64,000 nt of DNA from Pseudomonadota bacterium (GTDB lineage Bacteria; Pseudomonadota; Gammaproteobacteria; Berkiellales; Berkiellaceae). The DNA is taken from the NCBI GenBank assembly GCA_018241965.1, contig JAFECS010000003.1, forward strand, positions 61,950-125,949, read 5' to 3'. Positions 48,807-57,524 of this stretch are shown piece by piece. Made by a program: the position numbers and the translations under genes. A model generated the notes under the pieces. It saw only the letters and a program-made list of their open reading frames with translations, was not told where the DNA came from and made no database searches. Position 1 is the stretch's first letter. The number at the start of each line of letters is the position of its first letter.

Positions 48807-49561
48807 AGTTTCACATGCGTCATTTTAATAGCCAGATGTCGACTGGTGAGGGTTAACCAAAAAATGCTTACTAAGATAAAAAATACGAAATCAGCCATAT
48901 TTATTATTCCATGGAAGGCTGCATAACTGTGATTGATTAACGAGAGTTCTTTGGCCAAATAGGCATAGGCTTTAGAAAAAGGATTAAGCCACTCAATAAG
49001 CATCCATAGTAAGAGCCCAATATAGGTAACCAGTAGGGCAAAGATAGGATGTGATATTAAAGAAGAAATAAATAAACCGAAGCTGATAATACAACAGCCA
49101 ATCAATGCTACTGTAAGAAGGGAAAGCGTGATCATTTGCCAATTAAGAGTGGCATTTAGGAACAAAGAGCCAATCATGAGCAGCAATATCAGCTCAATAA
49201 ATCCCACGAAGCATAAAATGCTTAGCCATTTTCCAAAAATGATGTTGAATGCGGTTCTTGAACTCATTGCCCACAAGGCAAAAGTGCGTTGTTTGACCTC
49301 TTGGCTTAAGCTTTGGGTGGTAAATAAAGGGAAGGTTAAAGCCATTAAAAGAATGGCCCAACTGCATAAAGGTTTGATGATTTCAACGGATATGCTGGCA
49401 CTGATTTCTCTGGCATGTAAAGCACCATGCGCCAAGTGTAAATAATCGACACATAATCGATAAAACAGTAACGATAAAAGCCCAAGGCTTAAGGAAAGCA
49501 CCCCAAAGGTGAGCGGGTGGCGAACAAGTTTGTAGATTTCTATCTGAAAACTGTTTTTCAT
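48803..49561 (-). CDS. ABC-2 type permease (GldF-like)
   Basis: 252 aa with six TM helices. ABC-2/CcmB-NosY type, matching the Q-S-L-S-Q-E-V-K-Q-R-T-F loop that follows TM2. Coupled on both sides by four-base overlaps. Substrate unknown. Confidence 0.82.
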   Translation of the reverse strand: MKNSFQIEIYKLVRHPLTFGVLSLSLGLLSLLFYRLCVDYLHLAHGALHAREISASISVEIIKPLCSWAILLMALTFPLFTTQSLSQEVKQRTFALWAMSSRTAFNIIFGKWLSILCFVGFIELILLLMIGSLFLNATLNWQMITLSLLTVALIGCCIISFGLFISSLISHPIFALLVTYIGLLLWMLIEWLNPFSKAYAYLAKELSLINHSYAAFHGIINMADFVFFILVSIFWLTLTSRHLAIKMTHVKL

Positions 49562-50268
49562 AGGTTTGCTTCTTGCGAGGGGTTTATCACTTCACTGACA
49601 TTTTGCGTTAACACAATTTCGCTAAACCGCGATGGGGTTGTTTGCAAGTGTAATTGACCATTTTCCAAAACATAACTTTGCTGACAAAAGGTGGTTACCT
49701 CTTCAAGATGGCTTGATAAAATAATATCCGTGCCTGTTTTATGTAAAGCTTTTAATATTTGCCAAAGCAAAGAGCGACTCTTTGGTGATAACCCTGAACA
49801 GGGTTCATCTAAAATCAATAAGCGCGGCTTATCTAACAAGGCACTGGCTAACATTGCCCTTTTTTGCAGCCCATCAGAGCATTTACCGAATAGCTGATTC
49901 ACATGAGCTGTTAATTGGCATTGGTTTAACACCTCATTCAAGTTGATATGAAGAGCCTTTGGGTTGATTTGTCGCATTGCTGCCACAACTTGCATATTTT
50001 CCATGAGGGTAAGGTGTGGGTAAAGAAAGGGTTGGCTTTGAACATAACCGATTATTTTTTTGAGGGTAGGTTGTGCATAGAGTTCTTGTCCTTGGTAGCT
50101 AATCTTTCCTTTATCGGGCTCACAAAGTCCACTTAAAATCCGTAGCAAGGTAGATTTGCCACTGCCATTTTCACCGCTGATGCTAATAATGCCGGGGCTA
50201 AAATGGGCATTGAGCCCACATAATAGCGGTTTAGCGCCGACTTGGAAGTGAAGATCAATGATGTGCAC
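49558..50268 (-). CDS. ABC transporter ATPase (GldA/CcmA-like)
   Basis: 236 aa. Walker A G-E-N-G-S-G-K-S-T (32-40), signature S-D-G-L-Q-K-R, Walker B L-L-I-L-D-E-P. Short regulatory C-terminus. GTG start with AGGGA 5 bases upstream. First gene of the three-gene operon. Confidence 0.87.
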   Translation of the reverse strand: MHIIDLHFQVGAKPLLCGLNAHFSPGIISISGENGSGKSTLLRILSGLCEPDKGKISYQGQELYAQPTLKKIIGYVQSQPFLYPHLTLMENMQVVAAMRQINPKALHINLNEVLNQCQLTAHVNQLFGKCSDGLQKRAMLASALLDKPRLLILDEPCSGLSPKSRSLLWQILKALHKTGTDIILSSHLEEVTTFCQQSYVLENGQLHLQTTPSRFSEIVLTQNVSEVINPSQEANL

Positions 50269-50305
50269 GCAATCCCTGCTTAGCGTTGGATAATACTCCT
50301 TTTAA

Positions 50306-50334
50306 TATATACTTTTAGTGCATTAATTTAGCAA
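50306..50334 (-). promoter_or_regulatory. Promoter of the Gld-like ABC operon
   Basis: Minus strand: TTGCTA (50329-50334), 17-base spacer, TATATA (50306-50311), 38 bases before the GTG start. Confidence 0.55.
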
Positions 50335-50341
50335 TAAGCGG

Positions 50342-50347
50342 TATAAT
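50342..50347 (+). promoter_or_regulatory. Candidate -10 box of the desaturase gene
   Basis: Perfect TATAAT 70 bases before the ATG; no good -35 at 17 bases (TGCATT only). Confidence 0.35.
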
Positions 50348-50416
50348 GTGAGTCTAAATGATAACATATGTTGAATATTTTGTAATATAAGTGACTAAGT
50401 CGGGAGAGCATATTAC

Positions 50417-51568
50417 ATGTTTTATGGCTTGTGCGATTTACCTTGGTGGGGAAACATCGTTGTTTTGTTTGTTTTTACTCAGTTAACAATAGCGTCAGTC
50501 ACGTTATATCTTCATCGTTGCCAAGCGCATCGTGCTTTAACATTACACCCTGCGGTCAGTCATTTTTTTAGGCTTTGGTTGTGGTTAACCACGGGGATGG
50601 TTACCAAAGAATGGACCTCCATTCATCGCAAGCACCACGCTAAATGTGAAACCCCAGAAGATCCTCATAGCCCGCAAGTTCTGAGCCTGCCTAAGGTATT
50701 ATGGCAAGGGGCAGAGCTTTATCGTAAAGAAGCCAAAAATAAAGAAACCATGGCTCGTTACGGACAAGGTACGCCAGAAGATTGGATGGAAGAGCATGTT
50801 TACTCACGCAGTAAATACGGCATTTCTCTGATGTTTATCATTGATGTGCTGTTATTTGGGTTGCCAGGAATTACCTTGTGGGCATTACAAATGGCTTGGA
50901 TCCCATTTTTTGCGGCTGGCGTTGTGAATGGTATTGGCCATTTTTGGGGATATCGTAATTTTGAATGCCCAGATGCGGCGACCAATGTTTGCCCCTTGGG
51001 TATCTTTATTGGTGGTGAAGAGCTGCATAATAATCACCATACCTACCCAACCTCGGCGAAGTTTTCAGTGAAATGGTGGGAAGTGGATATAGGTTGGTTT
51101 TATATTTGTGTTTTAGAAAAATTGGGGCTAGCCAAAGCTAAGCGGCGCGCACCCACTCCGGTGCTTGTTCCAGGAAAAACGCAAATTGATATGCAAACCT
51201 TAAAAGGCATTATTTTAAACCGCTTTCAAGTGATGGCGCGCTTCTCTAATGAGGTGATGTTGCCAAACTTGACGCAAGAGCAGCAAAGCCCGATTAAGTT
51301 TCTGCTGATCCGCGAGAAATCGTTATTGGATGTTTCAGCAAAAGAGCGCTTAAGCCAATTTTTAGCAAATAATAAAACCCTGCAACAGGTTTACCTCTTT
51401 AAAGAACGTTTACAGAGCTTGTGGGCCCAAACCACCTTGCAAGAAAGCGATCTCTTAGAAATGCTACAAAAGTGGTGTCAGGAAGCAGAAAGCACGGGTA
51501 TTGCTGGCTTGAAAGAATTTTCGCTGTATTTAAGAAGCTTTACCTTTAAGCCGGCTGAGGCGGTTTAG
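50417..51568 (+). CDS. Membrane fatty-acid desaturase (delta-9 acyl type)
   Basis: 383 aa. Three His boxes: H33-R-C-Q-A-H38, H70-R-K-H-H74 and H204-N-N-H-H208, binding the di-iron centre; four TM segments. Introduces a cis double bond into acyl chains for membrane fluidity. The last ~130 residues form a soluble helical extension also seen in proteobacterial acyl-CoA desaturases. Single gene with a strong terminator. Confidence 0.92.
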   Translation: MFYGLCDLPWWGNIVVLFVFTQLTIASVTLYLHRCQAHRALTLHPAVSHFFRLWLWLTTGMVTKEWTSIHRKHHAKCETPEDPHSPQVLSLPKVLWQGAELYRKEAKNKETMARYGQGTPEDWMEEHVYSRSKYGISLMFIIDVLLFGLPGITLWALQMAWIPFFAAGVVNGIGHFWGYRNFECPDAATNVCPLGIFIGGEELHNNHHTYPTSAKFSVKWWEVDIGWFYICVLEKLGLAKAKRRAPTPVLVPGKTQIDMQTLKGIILNRFQVMARFSNEVMLPNLTQEQQSPIKFLLIREKSLLDVSAKERLSQFLANNKTLQQVYLFKERLQSLWAQTTLQESDLLEMLQKWCQEAESTGIAGLKEFSLYLRSFTFKPAEAV

Positions 51569-51581
51569 AAGGTGAGCAAAT

Positions 51582-51608
51582 AAAAAACCCGCTTTAAGCG
51601 GGTTTTTT
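51582..51608. terminator. Bidirectional terminator
   Basis: A6-CCCGC...GCGGG-T6 structure between the convergent desaturase and rpmG genes; a T-run lies on each strand. Confidence 0.9.
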
Positions 51609-51632
51609 ATTTAGAAGCCAAAATTAGCTAAT

Positions 51633-51791
51633 CTACTTTATCTTCTCTTCGTTAAATTCCACATGCTTGCGCACAACAGGATCATAACGTTTCAAATGAA
51701 GCTTTTCTTTATTGCGCTTGTTCTTCGTCGTGGTATAGAAGAAACGGGATTCAGAAGAGCGCATGATAACTTTAATGGTATCCGCTGCCAT
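51633..51791 (-). CDS. rpmG: 50S ribosomal protein L33
   Basis: 52 aa: begins [12 protein letters not shown], contains [10 protein letters not shown] and ends [11 protein letters not shown], the standard L33 pattern of the Cys-free type. Thirteen bases after rpmB, the usual rpmB-rpmG pair. Confidence 0.96.
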   Translation of the reverse strand: MAADTIKVIMRSSESRFFYTTTKNKRNKEKLHLKRYDPVVRKHVEFNEEKIK

Positions 51792-51804
51792 GTTTTATAT
51801 GCTC

Positions 51805-52041
51805 CTAAACTTTCTCGCCGCGGCTGATAATGTCAGCCAATACAGCTTCGATGCCTTTCTTATCGATAATGCGCATACCGCGATTGGAGACGCGTAGTCT
51901 CACGAATCTATTTTCGGTAGCTAACCAAAATCTTTTCCAGTGAACATTTACCTTAAAGGTACGTTTCTTTTTGATATTACTATGTGAAACGTTGTTGCCA
52001 CGTGCTGTACCTTTGCCCGTGACCATACACACTCTTGACAT
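51805..52041 (-). CDS. rpmB: 50S ribosomal protein L28
   Basis: 78 aa from [11 protein letters not shown], the family N-terminus; an ATG four codons upstream is ignored. [15 protein letters not shown] and L-R-V-S-N-R-G-M-R are diagnostic. GGGGAT serves as RBS. The neighbour radC, often found before rpmB, is absent. Confidence 0.96.
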   Translation of the reverse strand: MSRVCMVTGKGTARGNNVSHSNIKKKRTFKVNVHWKRFWLATENRFVRLRVSNRGMRIIDKKGIEAVLADIISRGEKV

Positions 52042-52074
52042 GATAATCCCCATATCTTCCTCATTGAGCCAGAC

Positions 52075-52103
52075 TTTATATCAAATATTCAAGCGTCTAG
52101 CAA
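52075..52103 (-). promoter_or_regulatory. rpmB-rpmG promoter
   Basis: Minus strand: TTGCTA (52098-52103), 17-base spacer, TATAAA (52075-52080), about 34 bases before the rpmB ATG. The same -35 hexamer and spacing occur before the Gld-like operon. Confidence 0.65.
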
Positions 52104-52383
52104 TGTGAGAACTAGGTTCTTTAAAAACTTAAGATCTTTGGGAAATGCTAGTTGAATGATTAATAAAAGGTTTGGCCGCACAAGCGCAGACTTTTTAATC
52201 TCAAGTAGTGTGAGAAGTCTAACGCCCCCTCCTGACATCCGTGCGGTTAAACCGGTGCAAATACACCATTATACATAAATCCATAGCGGGAAATTTAAAC
52301 TGTTTTAGAACTATTATCCATGACTCCTTGTCTATTCATTAAGCCAATAGCTTTACAGAATTTTAAAATAAAGGGGTGGACCT
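52104..52383. other. Spacer upstream of the GEF-like gene
   Basis: AT-rich spacer with a short GC-richer patch near 52220-52260. A 40-codon frame (52156-52278) has no RBS and no recognisable product. The promoter of the downstream gene must lie here but is not clear; AAAGGGGTGG near 52371 serves as its RBS. Confidence 0.4.
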
Positions 52384-55300
52384 GTGATTGAACAACCATT
52401 TAAAAAATTAGATACACCCGTTAAACCAAAAGATAAGAAAGGTGAAAATCCAATCCTTTCAGCTTTAAATGATAATGTAGATTCATTAATGCAATTTCAA
52501 ATGCCGGGTAATCCACAAGTAACAGTAAGCGTTTCACCTGATGGTTACATCATATTTAATTTTCAAAATAAAACATCTCCATTGCAATGCCAACAGAAAC
52601 TACGTGCTCCAGTAAAAAACGATGAAAAGGATGAAGCAAGACCTGAGTTTGAAGAAGCAAATTTGATGGCTTTTGAAAATCAACTATTGGTGATGGGGGT
52701 AGGAGCAATAAAATTTTGTATTGAATATGCAGGATTGAGTAAAGATGAAGTAAAAAAATTGTATCAAAATTCCAGTGTTAAAGAAGATATAATAAATAAA
52801 TGGATTAGAGATTATGAAAGATCGTTAGTTAAGAAGCCGCCATCAAAATTAAATCCGGTTGAAAATTATTCTGATAATCTCAAGAAAAAAGCGCAAGAAT
52901 TTCAATTTTATAATGATGATAAAACGACTTTTAATAACCAGGGAAAAATATATGAAGAAATCCTAAGTACTGAAAAAGCATATATAGAAGCATTAAGTAA
53001 ACTCGGTGCAAATGAAAAAGAAAGTTATCTCAAGGCATTTGATAAATTGACAAGTGAGGATAAAGGAAAGTTCATATCAAAAAAAGAATTTGAAGAGATC
53101 CTCAATCTTTGTTCTGAAATAGAAACACTTCATCGAAAAATTTATAGTGACCTTCAGCAAAGCCCTGCAAATTTATTAAAACACATTGAAGAATTGAACA
53201 AACTATACGCAAACTATGCAAGTTTATATCAAAAGATAAAAGAAAGAGGAGGGGTCCCTGAGTATATCAATACTCTTTACAAAGATGATTTAAAGTTTAA
53301 CTTAGAAGATATATTAATTAAACCGATTCAACGTATTAACATGTATAATCTCTTTTACGGAAAAGAGTTGTTAGATAAAAAATCGGGATTGCCTCCAAGT
53401 CATTCATTATATGCAGAAGTTGAACAAATATCACAAAAGCTAAAAGAAACGGCCCTGTTAATGGAAACAAAAGTAAAACCAAAGGAAATTGAGGGCAAAA
53501 AGATGAGAGTCACTGTTAGATTAGAAGGAGCCAAAGAGGCAACTGCACGCAAAGAAGCCAAAAAAATATTGAGGGGTTATCATTTTGAAGATAGACCTAA
53601 AACCAGAGAAGATAGAGAAAAACATATTGAAGATACATCAAAAAAATTAATTAAAGAATTAGGATTGCCTGAAACATGGGCAATAACAGCACAAAATTTA
53701 AAGAAAAGCCCAAAAGATAAGATAAGAAAAACAGCAAGATTCATAGTTAAAGATACCAAAACGAATCAAGACATATTTAAAATTACTATTAGCAATAATG
53801 AAATTACGATTAAGGAATTAAAACCTGGAGATGTATCTGAATCTAACTATGTAAAACAATTAGAAGCAATGAATGCATTAATGAATAAATTAATGGAGGA
53901 ATTACCAGAAAAGCAACCCAGGATCCTTACTCAAGATGCACGCCTTATGGCAAAAATGGAAGAAATAGGAGTAAACTATGAAAGATCTTTACAATATATA
54001 CTAGGCGGGGCTCAATTAAGGCAAGTTCGTAAGGAAAATCCACTTGTTGTGAAGATTGATTCTTCAGGTCAGGAAAGTGACAAGAGAAGAGTTAAGAATT
54101 TATTTAAGGCGCAATTAGACAAAGGAGCATTTGTACCTGAATTGCAAGTCAGTATCGATTCTGCGAATAAATCAAAATATGGATCAATGGAAATTGATAA
54201 TGAGCCTCTTGAAATTTCTACAACAAATGCAGAATTGGCAATAAAACAATATGAAGCAGTACTTGCTGCAGGATATACACCAAAGTTTTCACCAAAAACA
54301 AAAGAAATAGTACAAGAATATACCAAGAATGAAGTGAGCAATAGTGTTCAAAGGCAACTAAGAGACATAAGAGAAAGGAAAAAACTGGCAGATAGATTAT
54401 TAGATCCTAATATTTCAGCTGCGGAAAGAACGAAAATTAATACTCGCTTACAAGAAAATATGATTGAAGTAGAAAGACAAATTATTGTTTCAGCGCCCAA
54501 AGTAGGGAATAGAGAAATTATTGATCCGCTTACAAAAGAAAAAGAAAATATAAGTGTTGTAGATGCAGGGGAGTTAATCAAAAGAATCAGAAAGGCAACA
54601 GAGGATGGATTTTTGGTTCAATTAAATAAGGATGATAAAGATACTCTGAGAAGATACCTTGATACTCCAGAAGGAATGCGAGCTGCATCCGTACCCATAA
54701 AATACAGCGGGAGCGCTCCGCTTCCAATTGTCATGAGAGAACTTTTAGCAATCGGCTTAAAGGTTGAAATTCTTGATAGGGAAGCTTTCAATGAAGATGT
54801 AAAAAAGATAGAGAAATTTCCGCCTGTAAAAATAAATAGTGGAAACGTAAGTCACGATTTCAATTTACTATCTGAGTGTTTTCGAGTTATGGGGCTCAGA
54901 GCACAAATAACTGATGAAAATGCAATGAAAAGTCATGTTGGCAAATTAAACATAGAACCTACTTTTGTTTTGGATAATTTACCACCTGAATACCATATTG
55001 AGGATGTAAAAGCTTTAGCAAAAATAGGCATTTATGCTAAGGTAAGTGAAAAGCTTAATATAAAAAACCAAGAAATCGCAATTGAGTCAGATAATCCTAA
55101 TCATGCAGTTGGATTATTTAAAAAATATATACATGACGGATTTGCTGTTAATGTTGGTCCTAATACATTGCTTGGATTAAAAAATAAAACGAAAGAAAGA
55201 TGTTGCGAAGTTACTTTAAAGGGTAATGAAGCGCAATCTTTATTGTCTCGGCTTTCATTGAGTATGAAATATGGGTTTGCAGTAGATCTTAACAAAGAAC

Positions 55301-56193
55301 AAATTAACACGCTCAGAAATTTTATATTAAAACAAGGTAATGACAAAAAACCCATTTTAGAAATTGCCGGAGAAAATCCAGAAGCTATTAGAAAAAACAT
55401 TGAATTAGCACAGAAATTGGGAATTATGCCCACTATTACAAATGAAGCCAAACAAGCATATAACCAAAGCAATCGTGAACATGTGGAAATCCCTGTGCAT
55501 ATGAAACTAAAGTCAGGTTTTTTACGTACTAAAATTGAAGTGGTAGATATAAAACAAACTATTGAACATGCATCCACTTTGGCGTCAAGTGGGATTAATG
55601 TTAAATGGTCAGCTGATATGGAAAAAGTAAAATCAAAAGCTCAAAGTGATAAAGATATGAAGGGCTTTTTTAACAGAGGAAAGAGAAGAGAAGCTCAAAG
55701 AATTTTTGATTTGATAGGTGTTGTAGAAAAAGTTAATAAAGATGTACAGGATAACCTTGCAATACCAAAAACAGTGCCTTCTACAGCAGGCACTACTGGC
55801 CAACGAGCACAGCCTATACTTTCTAAACCATCACCTAGTCATATGCCAGTGAGCGTCGTAGCGCAAGTTCCTATGCAACCTCAAACAAGTGATTCTAAGG
55901 CGATTGCTCTTGAAAACATCGATATGATGTTAAAAGGATTTAGGAGTCTACAAATAAATCCTGATCCTAGATATAGAGAAGATGCAACTAAAGTTTCAAC
56001 ACATTTAAATGAATTAATAAAAAGCCTAGAAAATAGTACAAAATCGCCACAAGAAGTAAATAAAGAACTAAAAGATATTCTTGAGGCTAGGAAGGATCAT
56101 CCAGTGATACAAACTAATATTACAGAAATGGGATCTAAATTTAAAGAATTGGAACCACCAAGGTCCAGACATAGGCTAGGTGGAACCGAATAG
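52384..56193 (+). CDS. Giant protein with Dbl-homology (RhoGEF) domain and ~45-aa repeat array
   Basis: 1269 aa, Lys/Glu-rich, GTG start, no signal peptide or TM. Residues about 187-360 read as a DH domain: CR1 K-I-Y-E-E-I-L-S-T-E197-K-A-Y-I-E-A-L, a helical middle, and CR3 L-E-D-I-L-I-K-P-I-Q-R-I-N-M-Y (307-321), whose P-x-Q-R-x-x-x-Y core is the Dbl hallmark. No PH domain is obvious. About ten repeats follow (555-1075), each a strand, N-x-x-x-A-I helix, then L-x-x-x-G-F/I-x-V-x-h strand. A Pro/Ser/Thr linker and helical C-terminus end it. DH proteins activate Rho GTPases, which bacteria lack, so a host target is inferred. Adjacent 57525 gene has the same N-terminal domain. Confidence 0.8.
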   Translation: MIEQPFKKLDTPVKPKDKKGENPILSALNDNVDSLMQFQMPGNPQVTVSVSPDGYIIFNFQNKTSPLQCQQKLRAPVKNDEKDEARPEFEEANLMAFENQLLVMGVGAIKFCIEYAGLSKDEVKKLYQNSSVKEDIINKWIRDYERSLVKKPPSKLNPVENYSDNLKKKAQEFQFYNDDKTTFNNQGKIYEEILSTEKAYIEALSKLGANEKESYLKAFDKLTSEDKGKFISKKEFEEILNLCSEIETLHRKIYSDLQQSPANLLKHIEELNKLYANYASLYQKIKERGGVPEYINTLYKDDLKFNLEDILIKPIQRINMYNLFYGKELLDKKSGLPPSHSLYAEVEQISQKLKETALLMETKVKPKEIEGKKMRVTVRLEGAKEATARKEAKKILRGYHFEDRPKTREDREKHIEDTSKKLIKELGLPETWAITAQNLKKSPKDKIRKTARFIVKDTKTNQDIFKITISNNEITIKELKPGDVSESNYVKQLEAMNALMNKLMEELPEKQPRILTQDARLMAKMEEIGVNYERSLQYILGGAQLRQVRKENPLVVKIDSSGQESDKRRVKNLFKAQLDKGAFVPELQVSIDSANKSKYGSMEIDNEPLEISTTNAELAIKQYEAVLAAGYTPKFSPKTKEIVQEYTKNEVSNSVQRQLRDIRERKKLADRLLDPNISAAERTKINTRLQENMIEVERQIIVSAPKVGNREIIDPLTKEKENISVVDAGELIKRIRKATEDGFLVQLNKDDKDTLRRYLDTPEGMRAASVPIKYSGSAPLPIVMRELLAIGLKVEILDREAFNEDVKKIEKFPPVKINSGNVSHDFNLLSECFRVMGLRAQITDENAMKSHVGKLNIEPTFVLDNLPPEYHIEDVKALAKIGIYAKVSEKLNIKNQEIAIESDNPNHAVGLFKKYIHDGFAVNVGPNTLLGLKNKTKERCCEVTLKGNEAQSLLSRLSLSMKYGFAVDLNKEQINTLRNFILKQGNDKKPILEIAGENPEAIRKNIELAQKLGIMPTITNEAKQAYNQSNREHVEIPVHMKLKSGFLRTKIEVVDIKQTIEHASTLASSGINVKWSADMEKVKSKAQSDKDMKGFFNRGKRREAQRIFDLIGVVEKVNKDVQDNLAIPKTVPSTAGTTGQRAQPILSKPSPSHMPVSVVAQVPMQPQTSDSKAIALENIDMMLKGFRSLQINPDPRYREDATKVSTHLNELIKSLENSTKSPQEVNKELKDILEARKDHPVIQTNITEMGSKFKELEPPRSRHRLGGTE

Positions 56194-56234
56194 AAAATAT
56201 TTTTTGCATCTATATCAACAAAGAGATTAGTTTT

Positions 56235-57353
56235 ATGCTAAATCCACAATTTAAAGACACAATACGTGACCTCTTCAACAAAGAGGTGGTACTTAAATAT
56301 CCCAAAGAGTCAGCAAAGTGCCAGCAACTATTTGACAGTTATTTTGAGGCGCTGTTGAAGTTATTATCAAATGAGACCAAAGAAAAATTATATTCTTTAG
56401 AAAAAGCGCAGCAAAAGCAATTAGCCGATAACTTGGCAAGAAACATCGGATCTTGTATACAAAGAATGCCAGGTGCAAATGATACTGCTGTCTTAAAAGC
56501 CGCCATAAAATCATTTCAGACAGACATGCCAACAACAATAGACATGCTTGCGCCAAATTTAAAAGCTATAAATGAAGCTGTAGGAACCGATACTTCGGTT
56601 CCAAATCAAATTGGTGCAGCTATGGCAATAAAAATAGTTAATGATATGCAAACAGATAAATCGTTGAAATCTTCAGGTAAGGTTAATCCTGCATTTACGA
56701 TAGGGGTTTTGGGCGCTAACCTAGGGATCGCATTAAATACCAAATTAGCCGGCATGTCTCCTTTATCCGATGAAAAAGTAAAAGCCTATATGAAAGTTTT
56801 TACGACTTTGTGCCAAAGCATGATAGCAGAATTTAGTAATCAAGGTAGTCCTTATGTGGTTCCTAAAGGGCAAGGTAAATTTCAACAGTTTTGTATTGAT
56901 CCCGCTGTTTTAAAATCAATAGTAGAAACCGCTGCAAAACTGGCGGATTCACCGCGTTTGCAATTACTAGATGAAGCATCCATAAAAAAATATGGATCAG
57001 AATTAGTTTCAACGATGGTTAGCCAGGGCAAAGACATAGCAAAAAATAATAAAAAAGGTTTTCCTGTAGAACAGGATATGCAAAAGCAACTTGAGGCTAT
57101 TGATATGCTCAATACACGATTATCAACAACGCACGATAAGCAAGAAATGAAATGGAGTGCAAGATTTCTTGCTAAGATGCAATCAAAAGGACAACATGAG
57201 CGCAGAGCTGCGCCTATAGCAACACAAGAAAATATAAATGTGCAAAGAGCAAGGCAGGATTTAATCGGATCTCATAGAGACCAGAAAAAGACAGATATAA
57301 GACAAGAGTTGATGGCCAAGCATCGCATTAAACCGGGATCTTCTAAGGAATAA
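56235..57353 (+). CDS. Unknown 372-aa protein between the two GEF-like genes
   Basis: No domain recognised. Mostly helical; residues 1-90 and 230-300 look like helical bundles, while 130-200 is Gly/Ala-rich and mildly hydrophobic (FTIGVLGANLGIALNTKL). The C-terminus is basic and polar (QHERRAAP ... HRIKPGSSKE). No signal peptide. Starts 42 bases after the first GEF-like gene, so likely co-transcribed; AAAGAGA lies before the ATG. Probably part of the same effector-like unit. Confidence 0.65.
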   Translation: MLNPQFKDTIRDLFNKEVVLKYPKESAKCQQLFDSYFEALLKLLSNETKEKLYSLEKAQQKQLADNLARNIGSCIQRMPGANDTAVLKAAIKSFQTDMPTTIDMLAPNLKAINEAVGTDTSVPNQIGAAMAIKIVNDMQTDKSLKSSGKVNPAFTIGVLGANLGIALNTKLAGMSPLSDEKVKAYMKVFTTLCQSMIAEFSNQGSPYVVPKGQGKFQQFCIDPAVLKSIVETAAKLADSPRLQLLDEASIKKYGSELVSTMVSQGKDIAKNNKKGFPVEQDMQKQLEAIDMLNTRLSTTHDKQEMKWSARFLAKMQSKGQHERRAAPIATQENINVQRARQDLIGSHRDQKKTDIRQELMAKHRIKPGSSKE

Positions 57354-57477
57354 TGGTGTTATTTGCTCTAGTATTTTTATGGTTTGATTGTGTGCTTAGG
57401 TTTACTCACACGCATGTAATTGCAAGTGATGAACAAATAATCTTGGCTAATTCACATGAAAATTGGTGAAATCAAGG

Positions 57478-57483
57478 TATAAT
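57478..57483 (+). promoter_or_regulatory. Candidate -10 box of the second GEF-like gene
   Basis: Perfect TATAAT 41 bases before the ATG. No good -35 at 17 bases; an imperfect inverted repeat TTCAC...GTGAA (57451-57470) lies just upstream and could bind an activator. Confidence 0.4.
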
Positions 57484-57524
57484 AATATTGATATTAATGA
57501 ACTTGTCTGTTAAGGAGGCAAGTT

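Noticed and set aside
52156..52278. 40-codon frame in the spacer before the first GEF-like gene
   Set aside because: No RBS, no known product; not a radC remnant as far as I can read.
53452..54000. PH domain after the DH domain of the first GEF-like protein
   Set aside because: The segment is charged and of mixed helix/strand character, but I see no PH pattern (C-terminal helix with conserved Trp).
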